Shown in pieces: positions 45,035 to 54,840 of a stretch of 64,000 nt of DNA. The translations under genes and the position numbers were made by a program. This stretch comes from an uncultured Aquitalea sp. (GTDB lineage Bacteria; Pseudomonadota; Gammaproteobacteria; Burkholderiales; Chromobacteriaceae): positions 91,917 through 155,916 of the forward strand of contig NZ_CAMFLA010000010.1 of the NCBI RefSeq assembly GCF_945957525.1, read 5' to 3'. Numbering within the stretch: the stretch's first letter is position 1; every line of letters begins with the position of its first letter. Under the pieces are notes generated by a model. That model ran no database searches, was not told the origin of the DNA, and saw nothing but the letters and a program-made list of their open reading frames with translations.

Positions 45035-45919
45035 ATGCAAGACGACAGCACGATGGATATCGCTGACAAAGACGCCATTTACCTCAACGGCTGGCTGGTG
45101 CTGTCCCTGCTGCTCATCATGGCCGCCGCCGTGCTGGCCAGCAGCTATCAGCGCCTGAACAGCGGGCAGCCGCCCTTCCCGCAAGTGCTGCTGTTCGGCT
45201 TGCTGATCTTCCTTTCCAAAGGCTTTGTCATCATCGGTCCCAATCTGGCGGCGGTGCTGACCTTTTTTGGCCGCTACAGCGGTACTGTGGCCCGCGACGG
45301 CTTTTTCTGGTGCAACCCGCTGGCCAACCGCAATATCGTTTCCCGCCGCATCAACAACTTCACCACCGAAACCATCAAGGTCAACGACAAGAACGGTAAC
45401 CCTATCGAAATTGCCGCCGTGATTTCCTGGCGAATCCAGGACACCGCCAAGGCGGTGTTCGCCGTCAGCGATTGCGCCAGTTATGTGCAGATGGCCTGCG
45501 AGTCCGCCATTCGCGAGCTGGCCTCCGGCCGCGTTTACGATCACTCGCTGGACGGCGACGAGCACGGCAAGACCCTGCGCGGCGATCTGGACGGCGTAGC
45601 GCGTGAACTCGAGATGAAAGTGGAAGAACATGTGCGTGCGGCGGGCATCACCATTCTCAGCGCCAAGATCACGCATCTGGCCTATGCGCCGGAGATCGCT
45701 ATGGCCATGCTGCGCCGCCAACAGGCCGCAGCCGTAGTGGCCGCACGCAAGCAGATCGTGGCGGGCGCCGTAGGCATGGTGAAGGACGCACTGGACGAGA
45801 TTCGCGAGCAGAACATCGTAACGCTGGAAGAGGGGCAGAAAGCCGCGCTCGTAGCCAATCTGCTAACCGTACTGGTATCGGAGTCGGAAACCCAGCCCGT
45901 ACTCACGCTGAACAAATAA
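45035..45919 (+). CDS. SPFH/Band 7 domain membrane protein
   Basis: A 294-residue protein with two N-terminal membrane helices (about 18-36 and 47-66), then an SPFH (stomatin/prohibitin/flotillin) domain (about 70-250). FFWCNPLANRNIVSRRINNFTTETIKVNDKNGNPIEI is the family core (two halves, typical of the slipin-like group), ending in a helical QQAAAVVAARKQIVAGAV segment. Such proteins organise membrane microdomains and often partner with proteases. A GGGAGG ribosome binding site supports the ATG at 45035 over earlier in-frame starts. Confidence 0.85.
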   Translation: MQDDSTMDIADKDAIYLNGWLVLSLLLIMAAAVLASSYQRLNSGQPPFPQVLLFGLLIFLSKGFVIIGPNLAAVLTFFGRYSGTVARDGFFWCNPLANRNIVSRRINNFTTETIKVNDKNGNPIEIAAVISWRIQDTAKAVFAVSDCASYVQMACESAIRELASGRVYDHSLDGDEHGKTLRGDLDGVARELEMKVEEHVRAAGITILSAKITHLAYAPEIAMAMLRRQQAAAVVAARKQIVAGAVGMVKDALDEIREQNIVTLEEGQKAALVANLLTVLVSESETQPVLTLNK

Positions 45920-45986
45920 GCCAAACAACGCCGGCCCGCCACATCTCATGACAAGCCGACGTCAGGCAGGTTGCCGGCTTGCAAGG

Positions 45987-46940
45987 CTAGGCGGGCATCG
46001 CCGGCGCGGTGCGATTGCGCCCCGCGCGTTTGGCCTGATAGAGCGCGGCATCCACCTGCTGCAGCAGCTCATCGACACCGGCCCAGAGCGTCTGATCGGT
46101 AGCCGCGTAGCCCACGCTCACCGTCGGACGCAGCACCTGTCCTCCCCATTCCAGCTCCAGCGCCGCAATAGCGGCGCGCACCCGTTCCGCTTCTATCTCT
46201 GTGTCCTGAAGGCACTGGCCGGGCAAAATCAGCAAAAACTCTTCACCGCCCCAGCGAATGACGCGAGCGCCCAGCCCCATTTCCTGATAGAGGCAATTCG
46301 CCACCGACACCAGCACCTGATCACCACAAGCATGGCCGAATTGATCGTTGAAGTGCTTGAAGTGGTCGATGTCGCACAGCATCAGCGCAAACGGTTCGCT
46401 CTGTTTGCGCCAGCCTCGCCAAGCCTGTTCCAGCAGAGCCATGCCTTCGCGCCGGTTGAGCAACTGGGTAAGGAAATCAGTACGCGACAGCCTGCCGTTC
46501 TCATCCATCATGGACTTGATGTCATGCACATCGCGAAAGGTCACGACATGCCAATTGCGAGTGAGGTCGGCGTGAATCTGCGCCGTCACAATAAACCAAC
46601 GCTGGCGGCCGGAAGCGCAGGTGATCAAGGCCGTCATTTCCGCCGTGTCTTTACCTCTGGCTATGCAGTCTGCGACGATAGCGGCCCACTCTTCCATCAC
46701 TGCCGCCCGGTACATCGGGTCCGGGTAAGCCATCAGGAACCAGCTGGCCATGCCGGGCATGGTGTCCAGCGTATAGCCCAACTGCTGATGAAATGCCCGA
46801 TTGAGGAAAACATGATTGCGGTCGACCGACGCCGGCTCGGATTCTGAAATCAGTATCGGTAGCGGAATGTAATCCAGGCTGCGGAAGAAATCCGCTTTGG
46901 ACAGCGACTGCGCGCTGCGCTCCCCCACAGTGCTTCTCAA
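45987..46940 (-). CDS. PAS-GGDEF diguanylate cyclase
   Basis: About 317 residues: a PAS sensor domain (about 20-140 from LPILISESEPASVDRN) and a C-terminal GGDEF domain with the active-site motif GGEEF in RWGGEEFLLILPG. The substrate region LTQLLNRREG and DIDHFKHFND are normal, so c-di-GMP synthesis is expected. No I-site RxxD was noticed just before the motif. No membrane segment. The start is uncertain: a TTG at 46940 behind a strong GGGGGAG is preferred; the frame is open up to 47066 and a GTG at 46928 is another choice. Confidence 0.82.
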   Translation of the reverse strand: MRSTVGERSAQSLSKADFFRSLDYIPLPILISESEPASVDRNHVFLNRAFHQQLGYTLDTMPGMASWFLMAYPDPMYRAAVMEEWAAIVADCIARGKDTAEMTALITCASGRQRWFIVTAQIHADLTRNWHVVTFRDVHDIKSMMDENGRLSRTDFLTQLLNRREGMALLEQAWRGWRKQSEPFALMLCDIDHFKHFNDQFGHACGDQVLVSVANCLYQEMGLGARVIRWGGEEFLLILPGQCLQDTEIEAERVRAAIAALELEWGGQVLRPTVSVGYAATDQTLWAGVDELLQQVDAALYQAKRAGRNRTAPAMPA

Positions 46941-47237
46941 GGCACTCCCCCTCTCAAACGTGCCAGCCTGTCGGAGGAGCGCTTCGCGTCTTTTCCGTCC
47001 GTCAGGTGATGAATCCGGATTGAACCGCTGGCAGTATCTTGCGAATCGCCCACCGGACACCGGCAAGACTGGCGGTAGCCATCGAAGAGGCTGCCTGCGG
47101 CCACAAGCAGATTATGTCACCGGATGCTGACTCAACAGTAGCATGCGCGGCTAGCCGGCGCACACGCAAAGCAAATGGCTGCAGAAATTAAAAAGCCGGC
47201 AAGAAGCCGGCTTTTTAATTGCATGCCGCAGCGGCGC
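46941..47237. other. intergenic region with a bidirectional terminator
   Basis: Apart from the possible N-terminal extension of the diguanylate cyclase (to 47066) and the hairpin at 47186-47220, nothing was recognised. The cyclase promoter should lie at about 46950-47180 on the minus strand, but no clear hexamers were found. Confidence 0.35.
47186..47220. terminator. bidirectional terminator between the two c-di-GMP genes
   Basis: A perfect 15-bp stem AATTAAAAAGCCGGC with its complement (47186-47200 with 47206-47220), loop AAGAA, A5 and T5 tracts on the two sides. It ends the minus-strand EAL gene 18 bases after its stop. Confidence 0.92.
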
Positions 47238-50048
47238 TCACACGCCTTCGGGCAACAGGAACTCCTTGGCCAACAAGCGCGCGAACTCTTCCGCCGGCAT
47301 GGGTTTGGCCACCAGATAACCCTGGATCAGGTCACAACCCTCCTGCCGCAAGAAGCGCCATTGGTCGATAGTCTCCACCCCCTCCGCCACCACCTGCATA
47401 TTGAGGTTTCTCGCCATGTTGATGATGGCGCGGGCAATCGCGGTATCGTCCACATCATTGGGGATGTCACGCACGAAGGAACGGTCGATCTTGAGCTTGT
47501 CCGCCTTGAAACGCTTGAGATAAGACAGACTGGAATAACCGGTGCCAAAGTCGTCAATCGACAGCTGAAGGCCCATGCCCTTGATGATGTCGATGGTTTG
47601 CACCGTACTGGTGACATCTTCCATGATCACGCTTTCGGTCACTTCGATATCCAGCATGTCGCCCGTCAGGCCATTGGCGGCCAGTGCCTTCTCCAGCACC
47701 TCGGCCAGATCCTGCTGGCGGAACTGCAAAGCAGACAGATTGACCGCCAAGGACAGCTTCGGCAAACCCTGGCCGTACCAGAGTGCCAACTGACGGCAGG
47801 CTTCGCGAATCACCCAGTTGCCGATCTGCACGATGAAACCACGCTCTTCGGCTACTTCGATGAAGCGGGCCGGGCCCAGAATGCCCAGCGACGGGTGATT
47901 CCAGCGGATAAGCGCTTCCGCGCCCAGAATGCGCCCACTGACCATGTCCACCTGCGGCTGGTAGTGCAGCACAAACTCCTCGCGCTCCAGCGCAAAGCGC
48001 AACTGGCTTTCAATGGCGAGAATTTCCCGGGCACGTGCATTCAGGTCGGCCGTGTAGAACTTGTAGCTGTTGCGCCCGGAAGATTTGGCGTGATACATCG
48101 CCGCATCGGCGTTGCGCACCAGCGTTTCGAAATCCCGACCGTCGTCCGGATACACGCTGATGCCAATGGACGGCGTAATGGTGATGACGTGATTGTGCAG
48201 CTCGATAGAGGCGTTGAAGGCCTCGCGGATGCGCTCGGCAGCCAAGGCCGCTTCACTGGGTTCGGAAATGGCCGGCAGCAAGATGATGAACTCGTCGCCC
48301 CCCTGTCGCGCCACGGTTTCACCAGCAGCAAGGGAGGACTTGATGCGATCGGCCGCGACCTGCAGCAACACGTCGCCGGCGGAGTGTCCCAGTGACTCGT
48401 TGATGGTCTTGAAGCGGTCCAGATCCAGCAGCAGCAGGGCCATGCGTTCGTTATCGCGCAGCGCGTTGTGAATGGCCAACTCCACCCTGTCGTGCATGTG
48501 CGCGCGATTGGGCAAGCTGGTCAGCACATCGAAGTGGGCAAGGAACTGGATGCGCTCGTCAGCTGCCTTGCGCTCGGTGAGATCGCTGAAGATGGCCACG
48601 TAATGGGTAATCTCCGCCAGCGCGTTGCGCACGGCGTTGATGGCCAACCACTCTGGATACACTTCGCCGTTCTTGCGGCGATTCCAGATTTCGCCTTGCC
48701 AGGAGCCCTGGGTATTGATGGCCAGCCACATATTGTCGTAGAAGGCGCCATCGTGCCGTCCTGACGACAGGATGCTGGTTTTCTGCCCCAGTACTTCCTG
48801 CTGGGTGTAGCCGGTAATTTCCGTGAAGGCGCGGTTGACGCTTCGGATGCGCTTTTCGCCGTCGGTAATCATGATGCCTTCCACGGTGTTTTCGAACACC
48901 TTGGCGGCCAATTGCACCCGCTCTTCCGCCGCGCGCTTCTCGGAGATGTCGCGCACCATGCGCCAAACGGCATTGATGCGGCCAAAGGCGTCGCGCATGG
49001 CGACGGTTTTCACGCTGACCGGCACCGGATTGCCGAAACGGTTCATATAGATGGCTTCGAATTCATCGCAGTAACCGAAGCGCAACACCTTGTTGTCCAG
49101 ATTGAAGCGCTCCAAGGCCTCGCTTTCCTGCCCCACCAGCGACCAGAAATTCTGCAGCTTGAGTTGATCAAGGCTGTAGCACATCAGGTTGAGGAAGGCC
49201 GGGTTGGCGTCGATCACCTGGCCATCCAGCGAGCTGATGACGATGCCGTCAAGATTGGACCAGAACAACTCGCGGTACTTGTTTTCCGAGCGGCGCAGCG
49301 CGTCTTCCACTTCGCGGCGGCGGGAAATGTCCGCCTCCAGCGCCAATGTCTTGGCGCGCAACTCGTCAATCAGACGCTTGAGTTCGGAACGGGTCCATTC
49401 CAGATGCTTGCCGAGTTTGCCGATTTCATCGCGGCGCGACCAATAAAAAGGCGACTCCAATTTGAGTTCGGCCAACTGCGTCGCCTGCTCGGTAAGGCTG
49501 TGCATGGGTCGCAGGAAACGGGAATGCAGAATACTCATGATGAGCAAGATGGACAGCACCAGCTGCGCCACAAGAATCAGCAGGATGTTCTTGACCTGGG
49601 TGTGCAGCGCATTGACCAGATGCTCGGTATCGAACTCCAGCGTTACCTGGCCGATTTCCTCGCCGCGGTACACCACCGGCTTTTGTACGAAAGACACGCC
49701 GCCCACGCGGCGCTCGCCGCGCACAGCGGAGAGGAATACCTGGTTGGACTGGGTATCGGTAACGCGAATGGACACCACGCGCGGGTCTTCCATCACGGAG
49801 GCGATCAGCGGGGTGCCGGCCTGTCGGCTGAGATTCCACAGCGGCTCTTGCATGCCCAGCGCGACGATGTCGAGCAAGCGCTTCTCGTCGGTTTCAAGTT
49901 GGGCAGTGAGGTTGTCGCGCTGGATATTGATGCTGAGATAACTGATGATCGACGCGGGAATGAGCAAGCCCAGCACGACGGCGATAAGAAACACCGTCCG
50001 CAAGGAAAGGCTGGAGGCTACTGTCTGCTTTTCTTCTTGGGTTGCCAT
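47238..50048 (-). CDS. membrane sensor with PAS, GGDEF and EAL domains (c-di-GMP turnover)
   Basis: A 936-residue inner-membrane protein. TM1 (about 17-38), a periplasmic sensor region (about 40-150), TM2 (about 155-176) and a HAMP-like linker lead to two PAS domains (about 255-375 and 385-500). A GGDEF domain (about 505-665) keeps GGDEF ([12 protein letters not shown]), and an EAL domain (about 680-930) keeps EAL (AEALIRW), DDFGTGYSS and the metal-binding E and K positions. Both domains look intact, so cyclase, phosphodiesterase or a switch between them is possible. Same direction as the neighbouring diguanylate cyclase but separated by a terminator. Confidence 0.9.
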   Translation of the reverse strand: MATQEEKQTVASSLSLRTVFLIAVVLGLLIPASIISYLSINIQRDNLTAQLETDEKRLLDIVALGMQEPLWNLSRQAGTPLIASVMEDPRVVSIRVTDTQSNQVFLSAVRGERRVGGVSFVQKPVVYRGEEIGQVTLEFDTEHLVNALHTQVKNILLILVAQLVLSILLIMSILHSRFLRPMHSLTEQATQLAELKLESPFYWSRRDEIGKLGKHLEWTRSELKRLIDELRAKTLALEADISRRREVEDALRRSENKYRELFWSNLDGIVISSLDGQVIDANPAFLNLMCYSLDQLKLQNFWSLVGQESEALERFNLDNKVLRFGYCDEFEAIYMNRFGNPVPVSVKTVAMRDAFGRINAVWRMVRDISEKRAAEERVQLAAKVFENTVEGIMITDGEKRIRSVNRAFTEITGYTQQEVLGQKTSILSSGRHDGAFYDNMWLAINTQGSWQGEIWNRRKNGEVYPEWLAINAVRNALAEITHYVAIFSDLTERKAADERIQFLAHFDVLTSLPNRAHMHDRVELAIHNALRDNERMALLLLDLDRFKTINESLGHSAGDVLLQVAADRIKSSLAAGETVARQGGDEFIILLPAISEPSEAALAAERIREAFNASIELHNHVITITPSIGISVYPDDGRDFETLVRNADAAMYHAKSSGRNSYKFYTADLNARAREILAIESQLRFALEREEFVLHYQPQVDMVSGRILGAEALIRWNHPSLGILGPARFIEVAEERGFIVQIGNWVIREACRQLALWYGQGLPKLSLAVNLSALQFRQQDLAEVLEKALAANGLTGDMLDIEVTESVIMEDVTSTVQTIDIIKGMGLQLSIDDFGTGYSSLSYLKRFKADKLKIDRSFVRDIPNDVDDTAIARAIINMARNLNMQVVAEGVETIDQWRFLRQEGCDLIQGYLVAKPMPAEEFARLLAKEFLLPEGV

Positions 50049-50273
50049 TGAGTTGGTCGATCGATGACTTTGTCTTTAAATACGGCGCATGGCCGCAGCA
50101 CGGAGGTTACAGCGCGCCAGTATACAGCAGGCTTACTGCATAATAAGACATTGCGCAGGCTGTTATAAGCATAATCTTCGTGCAACAAACGCGGCCTTTG
50201 CCGCCAAGGCGCTGATTTGCCTTGCACCGGCCCGCAGCCTACAATCCTGCCATCTTGAAATCAGGTTGCCGCC

Positions 50274-51593
50274 ATGTCCGAGACTCGCTACGACACCATT
50301 ATTTCCGCACGCTGGATCATTACCGTTGAACAGGACAACGAAGTCCTGGAGAACTACGCACTGGCCATCAAGGATGGCAGAATCGCCGCCATTATTCCAG
50401 CAGCCCAAGCCGCCTCCCTGAGCTGCGACAAGCGCCTTGATCTGGGCAACCATGTGCTGATGCCGGGCCTGATCAATCTGCACGGCCACTCGGCCATGAC
50501 CTTGCTGCGCGGCATGGCGGACGACAAGGCGCTGATGGACTGGCTGAACAACCATATCTGGCCGGCGGAAGGCAAACATGTTCGCGACGACTTCGTCTTC
50601 GACGGCTCGCGTCTGGCCATGGCGGAAATGATTCGCGGCGGCACCACCACCATCAACGACATGTACTTCTATCACGGTGCGATGGCTCGCGCCGGCATTG
50701 CCTCCGGCATGCGCACGTTTGTAGGCTGTTCCATCCTGGAATTCCCCACCAACTACGGCAACAACGCGGACGATTACATTCGCAAGGGCATGGATGAACG
50801 CCGCGCGTTTCTTGGCGAAGACCTGATCACCTTCACTCTGGCGCCGCACGCTCCCTATACCGTCTCGGACGACACCTTCCGCAAAGTGGTCACGCTGGCC
50901 GAGCAGGAAGACATGCTGATTCATTGCCACATCCATGAAACGGCCGACGAAGTGGCCGGCAGCGTCAAGGAACACCACCAGCGCCCGATGGCGCGCCTCA
51001 AGCAGTTGGGTTTGCTGTCGCCCCGCCTGATCGCTGCGCATATGGTTCACCTTAATGATGAAGAGGTAGAACTGGCCGCTCGTCACGGCGTCTCCGTCGC
51101 CCATAATCCGGCCTCCAACATGAAACTGGCCTCAGGCATCGCGCCGGTGCAAAAACTGCTGGCAGCCGGCGTGGCGGTAGGCATCGGCACCGACGGCGCG
51201 GCATCCAACAACAAGCTGGACATGATGGCGGAAACCCGCCTGGCCGCGCTGCTAGCCAAAGTCGGCACGCTGGACCCCACCGCGGTGCCGGCCGCCACCG
51301 CCATTCGCATGGCCACCCTCAACGGCGCGCGCGCGTTGGGCATCGCCGACAAGGTCGGGTCCATCAAGGAAGGCAAGGACGCGGATCTGATCGCCATCGA
51401 TCTTTCGGCGCTGGAAACCGCGCCGGCCTTTGATCCGGTGTCCCATGTGGTGTACGCCGCAGGGCGCGAGCAGGTAAGTCACGTCTGGGTGAAAGGCAAG
51501 GCGCTGCTGGCCGAGCGCCGCCTCACCACGCTTGACGAGCAGGAACTGAAAGCCAGCGGCGAGAGCTGGCGCAACCGCATTCTGGCGAAATGA
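50274..51593 (+). CDS. mtaD: TRZ/ATZ-family amidohydrolase (MtaD-like S-adenosylhomocysteine/methylthioadenosine deaminase)
   Basis: A 439-residue metal-dependent deaminase of the amidohydrolase superfamily. Metal ligands are visible in LMPGLINLHGHSAMTLLRG (HxH), LIHCHIHETADE, HMVHLND and GTDGAASNN (the final D). This subfamily deaminates S-adenosylhomocysteine and 5'-methylthioadenosine; other substrates (for example 8-oxoguanine or triazines) are possible. ubiG, an SAM-dependent methyltransferase that makes S-adenosylhomocysteine, follows after 4 bases, a frequent pairing. Confidence 0.85.
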   Translation: MSETRYDTIISARWIITVEQDNEVLENYALAIKDGRIAAIIPAAQAASLSCDKRLDLGNHVLMPGLINLHGHSAMTLLRGMADDKALMDWLNNHIWPAEGKHVRDDFVFDGSRLAMAEMIRGGTTTINDMYFYHGAMARAGIASGMRTFVGCSILEFPTNYGNNADDYIRKGMDERRAFLGEDLITFTLAPHAPYTVSDDTFRKVVTLAEQEDMLIHCHIHETADEVAGSVKEHHQRPMARLKQLGLLSPRLIAAHMVHLNDEEVELAARHGVSVAHNPASNMKLASGIAPVQKLLAAGVAVGIGTDGAASNNKLDMMAETRLAALLAKVGTLDPTAVPAATAIRMATLNGARALGIADKVGSIKEGKDADLIAIDLSALETAPAFDPVSHVVYAAGREQVSHVWVKGKALLAERRLTTLDEQELKASGESWRNRILAK

Positions 51594-51597
51594 CATC

Positions 51598-52299
51598 ATG
51601 AGCAACGTAGACGAACTCGAAATCGACAAATTCAGCCAACTGGCCCACAAGTGGTGGGACATGGAAAGCGAATTCAAACCGCTGCACGACATCAACCCGC
51701 TGCGTTTGGAGTACATCGACTCCTTTGCCGGCATTGCCGAACGCCGCGTGGTGGACGTGGGTTGCGGCGGCGGCATTCTGGCGGAGAGCATGGCGGTAAA
51801 GGGGGCGATAGTCACCGGCATCGATCTGGCGAAGAAATCGCTCAAGGTGGCGCAATTGCACAGCCTTGAAAGCGGTGTGCAAGTGGACTACCGCTGCGTG
51901 GCGGTGGAGACGTTGGCCGAAGAGGCGCCGGAAAGCTACGACGTGGTCACATGCATGGAAATGCTGGAACACGTGCCGGATCCGGAAAGCGTGGTGCGCA
52001 GCTGCGCCCGCCTGGTAAAGCCGGGTGGCTGGGTGTTTTTCTCCACCCTCAACCGCAACGCGCGCGCCTATTTACTGGCCGTCGTAGGCGCAGAATATGT
52101 GCTCAACATGCTACCGCGCGGCACGCATGATTACGCGCGCTTCCTCAAGCCCTCCGAGTTGTCGCGCATGGCTCGCCATGCCGGTCTGGAAATCTGCGAT
52201 GTCCGTGGCATGAGCTACAACCCGGTAACCCGCATCTACGCGCTGGGCGAAGACACCCAGGTCAATTATCTGATGGCCACCCGCCGGCCCGCGAACTGA
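51598..52299 (+). CDS. ubiG: bifunctional ubiquinone O-methyltransferase UbiG
   Basis: A 233-residue SAM-dependent methyltransferase for two O-methylation steps of ubiquinone synthesis. Signatures are KFSQLAHKWWDMESEFKPLHDINPLRLEYI at the start, the SAM motif VVDVGCGGGILAE, CMEMLEHVPDP, and FFSTLNRNARAYLLAVVGAEYVL in the C-terminal part. It overlaps functionally with mtaD upstream, which would remove the by-product S-adenosylhomocysteine. The start is close behind mtaD (4 bases). Confidence 0.95.
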   Translation: MSNVDELEIDKFSQLAHKWWDMESEFKPLHDINPLRLEYIDSFAGIAERRVVDVGCGGGILAESMAVKGAIVTGIDLAKKSLKVAQLHSLESGVQVDYRCVAVETLAEEAPESYDVVTCMEMLEHVPDPESVVRSCARLVKPGGWVFFSTLNRNARAYLLAVVGAEYVLNMLPRGTHDYARFLKPSELSRMARHAGLEICDVRGMSYNPVTRIYALGEDTQVNYLMATRRPAN

Positions 52300-52308
52300 C
52301 GAAAAAAA

Positions 52309-52331
52309 GGCCTTCGCCGCTGGCGAAGGCC
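52309..52331 (+). terminator. hairpin after ubiG
   Basis: Perfect stem GGCCTTCGCC/GGCGAAGGCC (52309-52318 with 52322-52331), loop GCT, preceded by A7 and followed by CCAATCATCC. The A-tract would suit termination on the minus strand, but no minus-strand gene ends here; it probably marks the 3' end of mtaD-ubiG. Confidence 0.55.
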
Positions 52332-52688
52332 CCAATCATCCCCCGGTATAACCGGATACAACCCGCTAGATTTGAGAAAACACACAGCCACACACGGTGC
52401 GGCCAAGCTTGCCTCAAAGCATGTTTGTTTAGCCCCAATGCTCTCGTGTCAGCCATTCAAACAAGCGTTTCAATCGTATGATTGATTCATCTCCCGCACA
52501 AGATTTTTCCTTTACCTCCAGGCACAACCGCCGCCTCATGCATCCTTCGCGCAACACCCAAGACCGCAATGCTGCGCCTCATGCCTGCTTTCTGACATAC
52601 TCCGCCCGATTGCCTGACAATTTCACATTTTGATTGCCCGGCCAGCGCATATATAGGAAAATAATAATATTCCTTATTGGAGACGTTG
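52332..52688. other. AT-richer gap upstream of the FadR-type regulator
   Basis: 357 bases without a convincing gene. TTGATT (52630-52635) and TATAGG (52652-52657), 16 bases apart, may be the promoter of the GntR gene. The inverted repeat at 52655-52674 lies on top of the presumed start region. The rest shows no repeat or RNA gene that I recognise. Confidence 0.35.
52655..52674. promoter_or_regulatory. inverted repeat before the FadR-type regulator
   Basis: AGGAA (52655-52659) and TTCCT (52670-52674) flank a 10-base AT-only centre. The site lies just ahead of the ribosome binding site of the GntR gene and overlaps the candidate -10, so autoregulation is plausible. Confidence 0.4.
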
Positions 52689-53357
52689 ATGACGTTCAAA
52701 GCCAACGATTCACTGACTGAACAAATCGCCCAATATCTCGGCAAACAAATCATTCAAGGGGAAATGGCCCCTGGCGAGCGCATTCAGGAACTGCGCATCG
52801 CCGCAGAACTGGAAGTCAGTCGCGGTTCTGTACGCGAAGCGCTGTTGATCCTGCAGCGCCGCCATCTGGTGGAAATCTACCCGCGCCGCGGCGCGGTGGT
52901 ATCCAGCATCTCCGCGCAAGACGTGCGCGACTTCTTCGACCTGTGGTTCATGTTGCTGGACCGGGTGGTGACCAATCTGGCCGCCAGCTGGCGCAACGAT
53001 GACCTGGCGCGTTTTTTCGAACTGATGACCGAGCTTGGAGAGTGCCAGCGCAAGGATGACTTGCAAGGCTATTACGATAACGGCGTGGAATTCCTGACCT
53101 CGCTGTACAGCTTCTCCAACAACCGCTACGTCACCGACACGCTGTTTGATTTGCTGCCGCTGACCCAGCGCTGCCTGTACGCCATCCTGCGCGCGGGCAA
53201 AAGCCAGATGGATAGCACCCACCGCTTCCTGGAAGACTTGCTGAAAACCATCATTGCCCGCGACAGTACCAAACTGCGCGTGATGGTGGCCGAGTTTGGC
53301 CAGGAATACAGCAAGCTAGCGCAGAAGTCGGCCGAAGCGCTGGCCGGCATGCGCTAA
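52689..53357 (+). CDS. GntR-family regulator, FadR/FCD subfamily
   Basis: A 222-residue transcription factor. The winged helix is at about 5-72 (IIQGEMAPGERIQELRIAAELEVSRGSVREALLIL) and the all-helical C-terminal effector domain at about 80-215. The domain lacks an obvious full set of the metal-binding histidines found in many FCD members (one H is seen in DSTHRFLEDL), so it may use a different ligand. The ATG at 52689 has GGAG at good spacing; a TTG at 52677 would add four residues. It is a single gene with its own terminator and its target is unknown. Confidence 0.82.
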   Translation: MTFKANDSLTEQIAQYLGKQIIQGEMAPGERIQELRIAAELEVSRGSVREALLILQRRHLVEIYPRRGAVVSSISAQDVRDFFDLWFMLLDRVVTNLAASWRNDDLARFFELMTELGECQRKDDLQGYYDNGVEFLTSLYSFSNNRYVTDTLFDLLPLTQRCLYAILRAGKSQMDSTHRFLEDLLKTIIARDSTKLRVMVAEFGQEYSKLAQKSAEALAGMR

Positions 53358-53380
53358 TCCTGCGCCAACCGCCGCCCGAA

Positions 53381-53418
53381 AACGAACAAGGCCGCCCAAT
53401 CGGGCGGCCTTGTTCGTT
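53381..53418. terminator. terminator between the GntR gene and folA
   Basis: A 17-bp perfect stem (53381-53397 with 53402-53418), loop AATC. It lies between convergent genes and could act on both; T-tracts are short. Confidence 0.75.
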
Positions 53419-53450
53419 CGGCATGCAGTCCATGCCGGCGTGTTCAACAA

Positions 53451-53939
53451 CTAGCGGCGAACATAGTCAACAAAAGCATAAGCAAGGCCCTTTTCGCTGA
53501 CATGGTTCTCGCGAGCCTGCTCCCGCCACAACGCCGACGCGACTTCGGGAAAATGCGCATCGCCCTCGTACGCATCGGCGATTTCCGTCAACTTCAAGCG
53601 GTCGGCAAAGCTGATGGCCTGACGATACAAATCAGCGCCGCCGATCAGACACACCTCCTCCACGCCTTCGGCCAACTGCAATGCCTCTTCCAGCGAATGC
53701 GCCACCTCAACGCCGTCAGCGCGCCAGTCGAGCTGTCGGGTAATGACGATGTTGCGCCGTCCGGGCAAAGGACGCCCGATGGAGTCGAAGGTCTTGCGCC
53801 CCATCAGCACTGGCTTGCCCAGGGTACTGGCCTTGAAATGCTTGAGATCTTCCGGCAAGTGCCAGGGCAAGGTGTTGTTGATGCCGATGGTGCGATTGGC
53901 GGCCATGGCGGCCACCAGGGTCAGGATGGGCTTGTTCAT
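53451..53939 (-). CDS. folA: dihydrofolate reductase
   Basis: A 162-residue enzyme reducing dihydrofolate with [35 protein letters not shown] contains the Trp and the catalytic Asp of the family, then [25 protein letters not shown] and [13 protein letters not shown]. The ATG at 53939 overlaps the thyA stop (ATGA), so thyA-folA is a coupled operon for thymidylate synthesis and folate recycling. One TTGGCCGAA word lies at 53667 (complement). Confidence 0.96.
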   Translation of the reverse strand: MNKPILTLVAAMAANRTIGINNTLPWHLPEDLKHFKASTLGKPVLMGRKTFDSIGRPLPGRRNIVITRQLDWRADGVEVAHSLEEALQLAEGVEEVCLIGGADLYRQAISFADRLKLTEIADAYEGDAHFPEVASALWREQARENHVSEKGLAYAFVDYVRR

Positions 53940-54730
53940 ACCGCCACCGGCGCCTTGATGTGAGGATGCGGGTCGTAGCCTTCTAGCTGGAAGTCTTCGA
54001 AACGGAAAGCCAGCAGATCCGTCACCGCCGGATTGATCTTCATCACCGGCAACGGGTGCGGCTCGCGCGACAATTGCAGGCGCGCCTGCTCGAAGTGGTT
54101 GCTGTACAGATGCGCATCGCCCAGCGTGTGTACGAAATCGCCTGCCTGCAGTCCGGTAGCCTGCGCCACCATCATGGTCAGCAAGGCATAGGAGGCGATA
54201 TTGAAAGGCACGCCCAGGAAGATGTCGGCCGAACGCTGATAGAGCTGGCAGGACAGCTTGCCGTCCGCCACATAAAACTGGAACAGGCTGTGGCAAGGGG
54301 GCAGCGCCATTTCATCCACCAGCGCGGGATTCCACGCCGACACGATCAGCCTGCGCGAATCCGGATTCTTGCGGATCATCTCCACCACGTTGGCGATCTG
54401 GTCGATATGGCGTCCGTCCGGCGCCGGCCAGCTGCGCCACTGATAGCCGTAAACCGGGCCGAGGTCGCCGTTTTCGTCGGCCCATTCGTCCCAGATCGAT
54501 ACACCGTTTTCCTTGAGATAACGGATATTGGTATCGCCGGACAAAAACCAGAGCAGTTCGTGGATGATGGAGCGCAGGTGACACTTCTTGGTGGTCACCA
54601 GCGGAAAGCCGTCAGCCAGGTTAAAGCGCATCTGATAACCGAACACCGAACGGGTGCCGGTACCGGTGCGATCCGATTTGTCATGCCCGTGCTCAAGCAC
54701 GTGGCGCATCAGGTCAAGGTACTGTTTCAT
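53936..54730 (-). CDS. thyA: thymidylate synthase
   Basis: A 264-residue enzyme converting dUMP to dTMP with methylene-tetrahydrofolate. It begins [15 protein letters not shown] like E. coli ThyA and shows [15 protein letters not shown], the catalytic cysteine in [30 protein letters not shown] and GDAHLYSNH. An ATG three codons upstream (54739) is possible, but length and family agreement favour 54730. Coupled to folA. The dihydrofolate it makes is the FolA substrate. Confidence 0.97.
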   Translation of the reverse strand: MKQYLDLMRHVLEHGHDKSDRTGTGTRSVFGYQMRFNLADGFPLVTTKKCHLRSIIHELLWFLSGDTNIRYLKENGVSIWDEWADENGDLGPVYGYQWRSWPAPDGRHIDQIANVVEMIRKNPDSRRLIVSAWNPALVDEMALPPCHSLFQFYVADGKLSCQLYQRSADIFLGVPFNIASYALLTMMVAQATGLQAGDFVHTLGDAHLYSNHFEQARLQLSREPHPLPVMKINPAVTDLLAFRFEDFQLEGYDPHPHIKAPVAV

Positions 54731-54840
54731 GCCGTGCATCCGCGTAAAGTTCGCCAGATTGTACCGCAAATAACTGGCTTGACAGGGCCGGCATACGATA
54801 CCATCCGCTTAAAAATAACCGTAGCGCCAGCAGGGGCCCA

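Noticed and set aside
53939..54296. Extended DHFR with a 119-residue N-terminal region
   Set aside because: The extra part reads thyA in another frame. DHFR starts at the ATG that overlaps the thyA stop.
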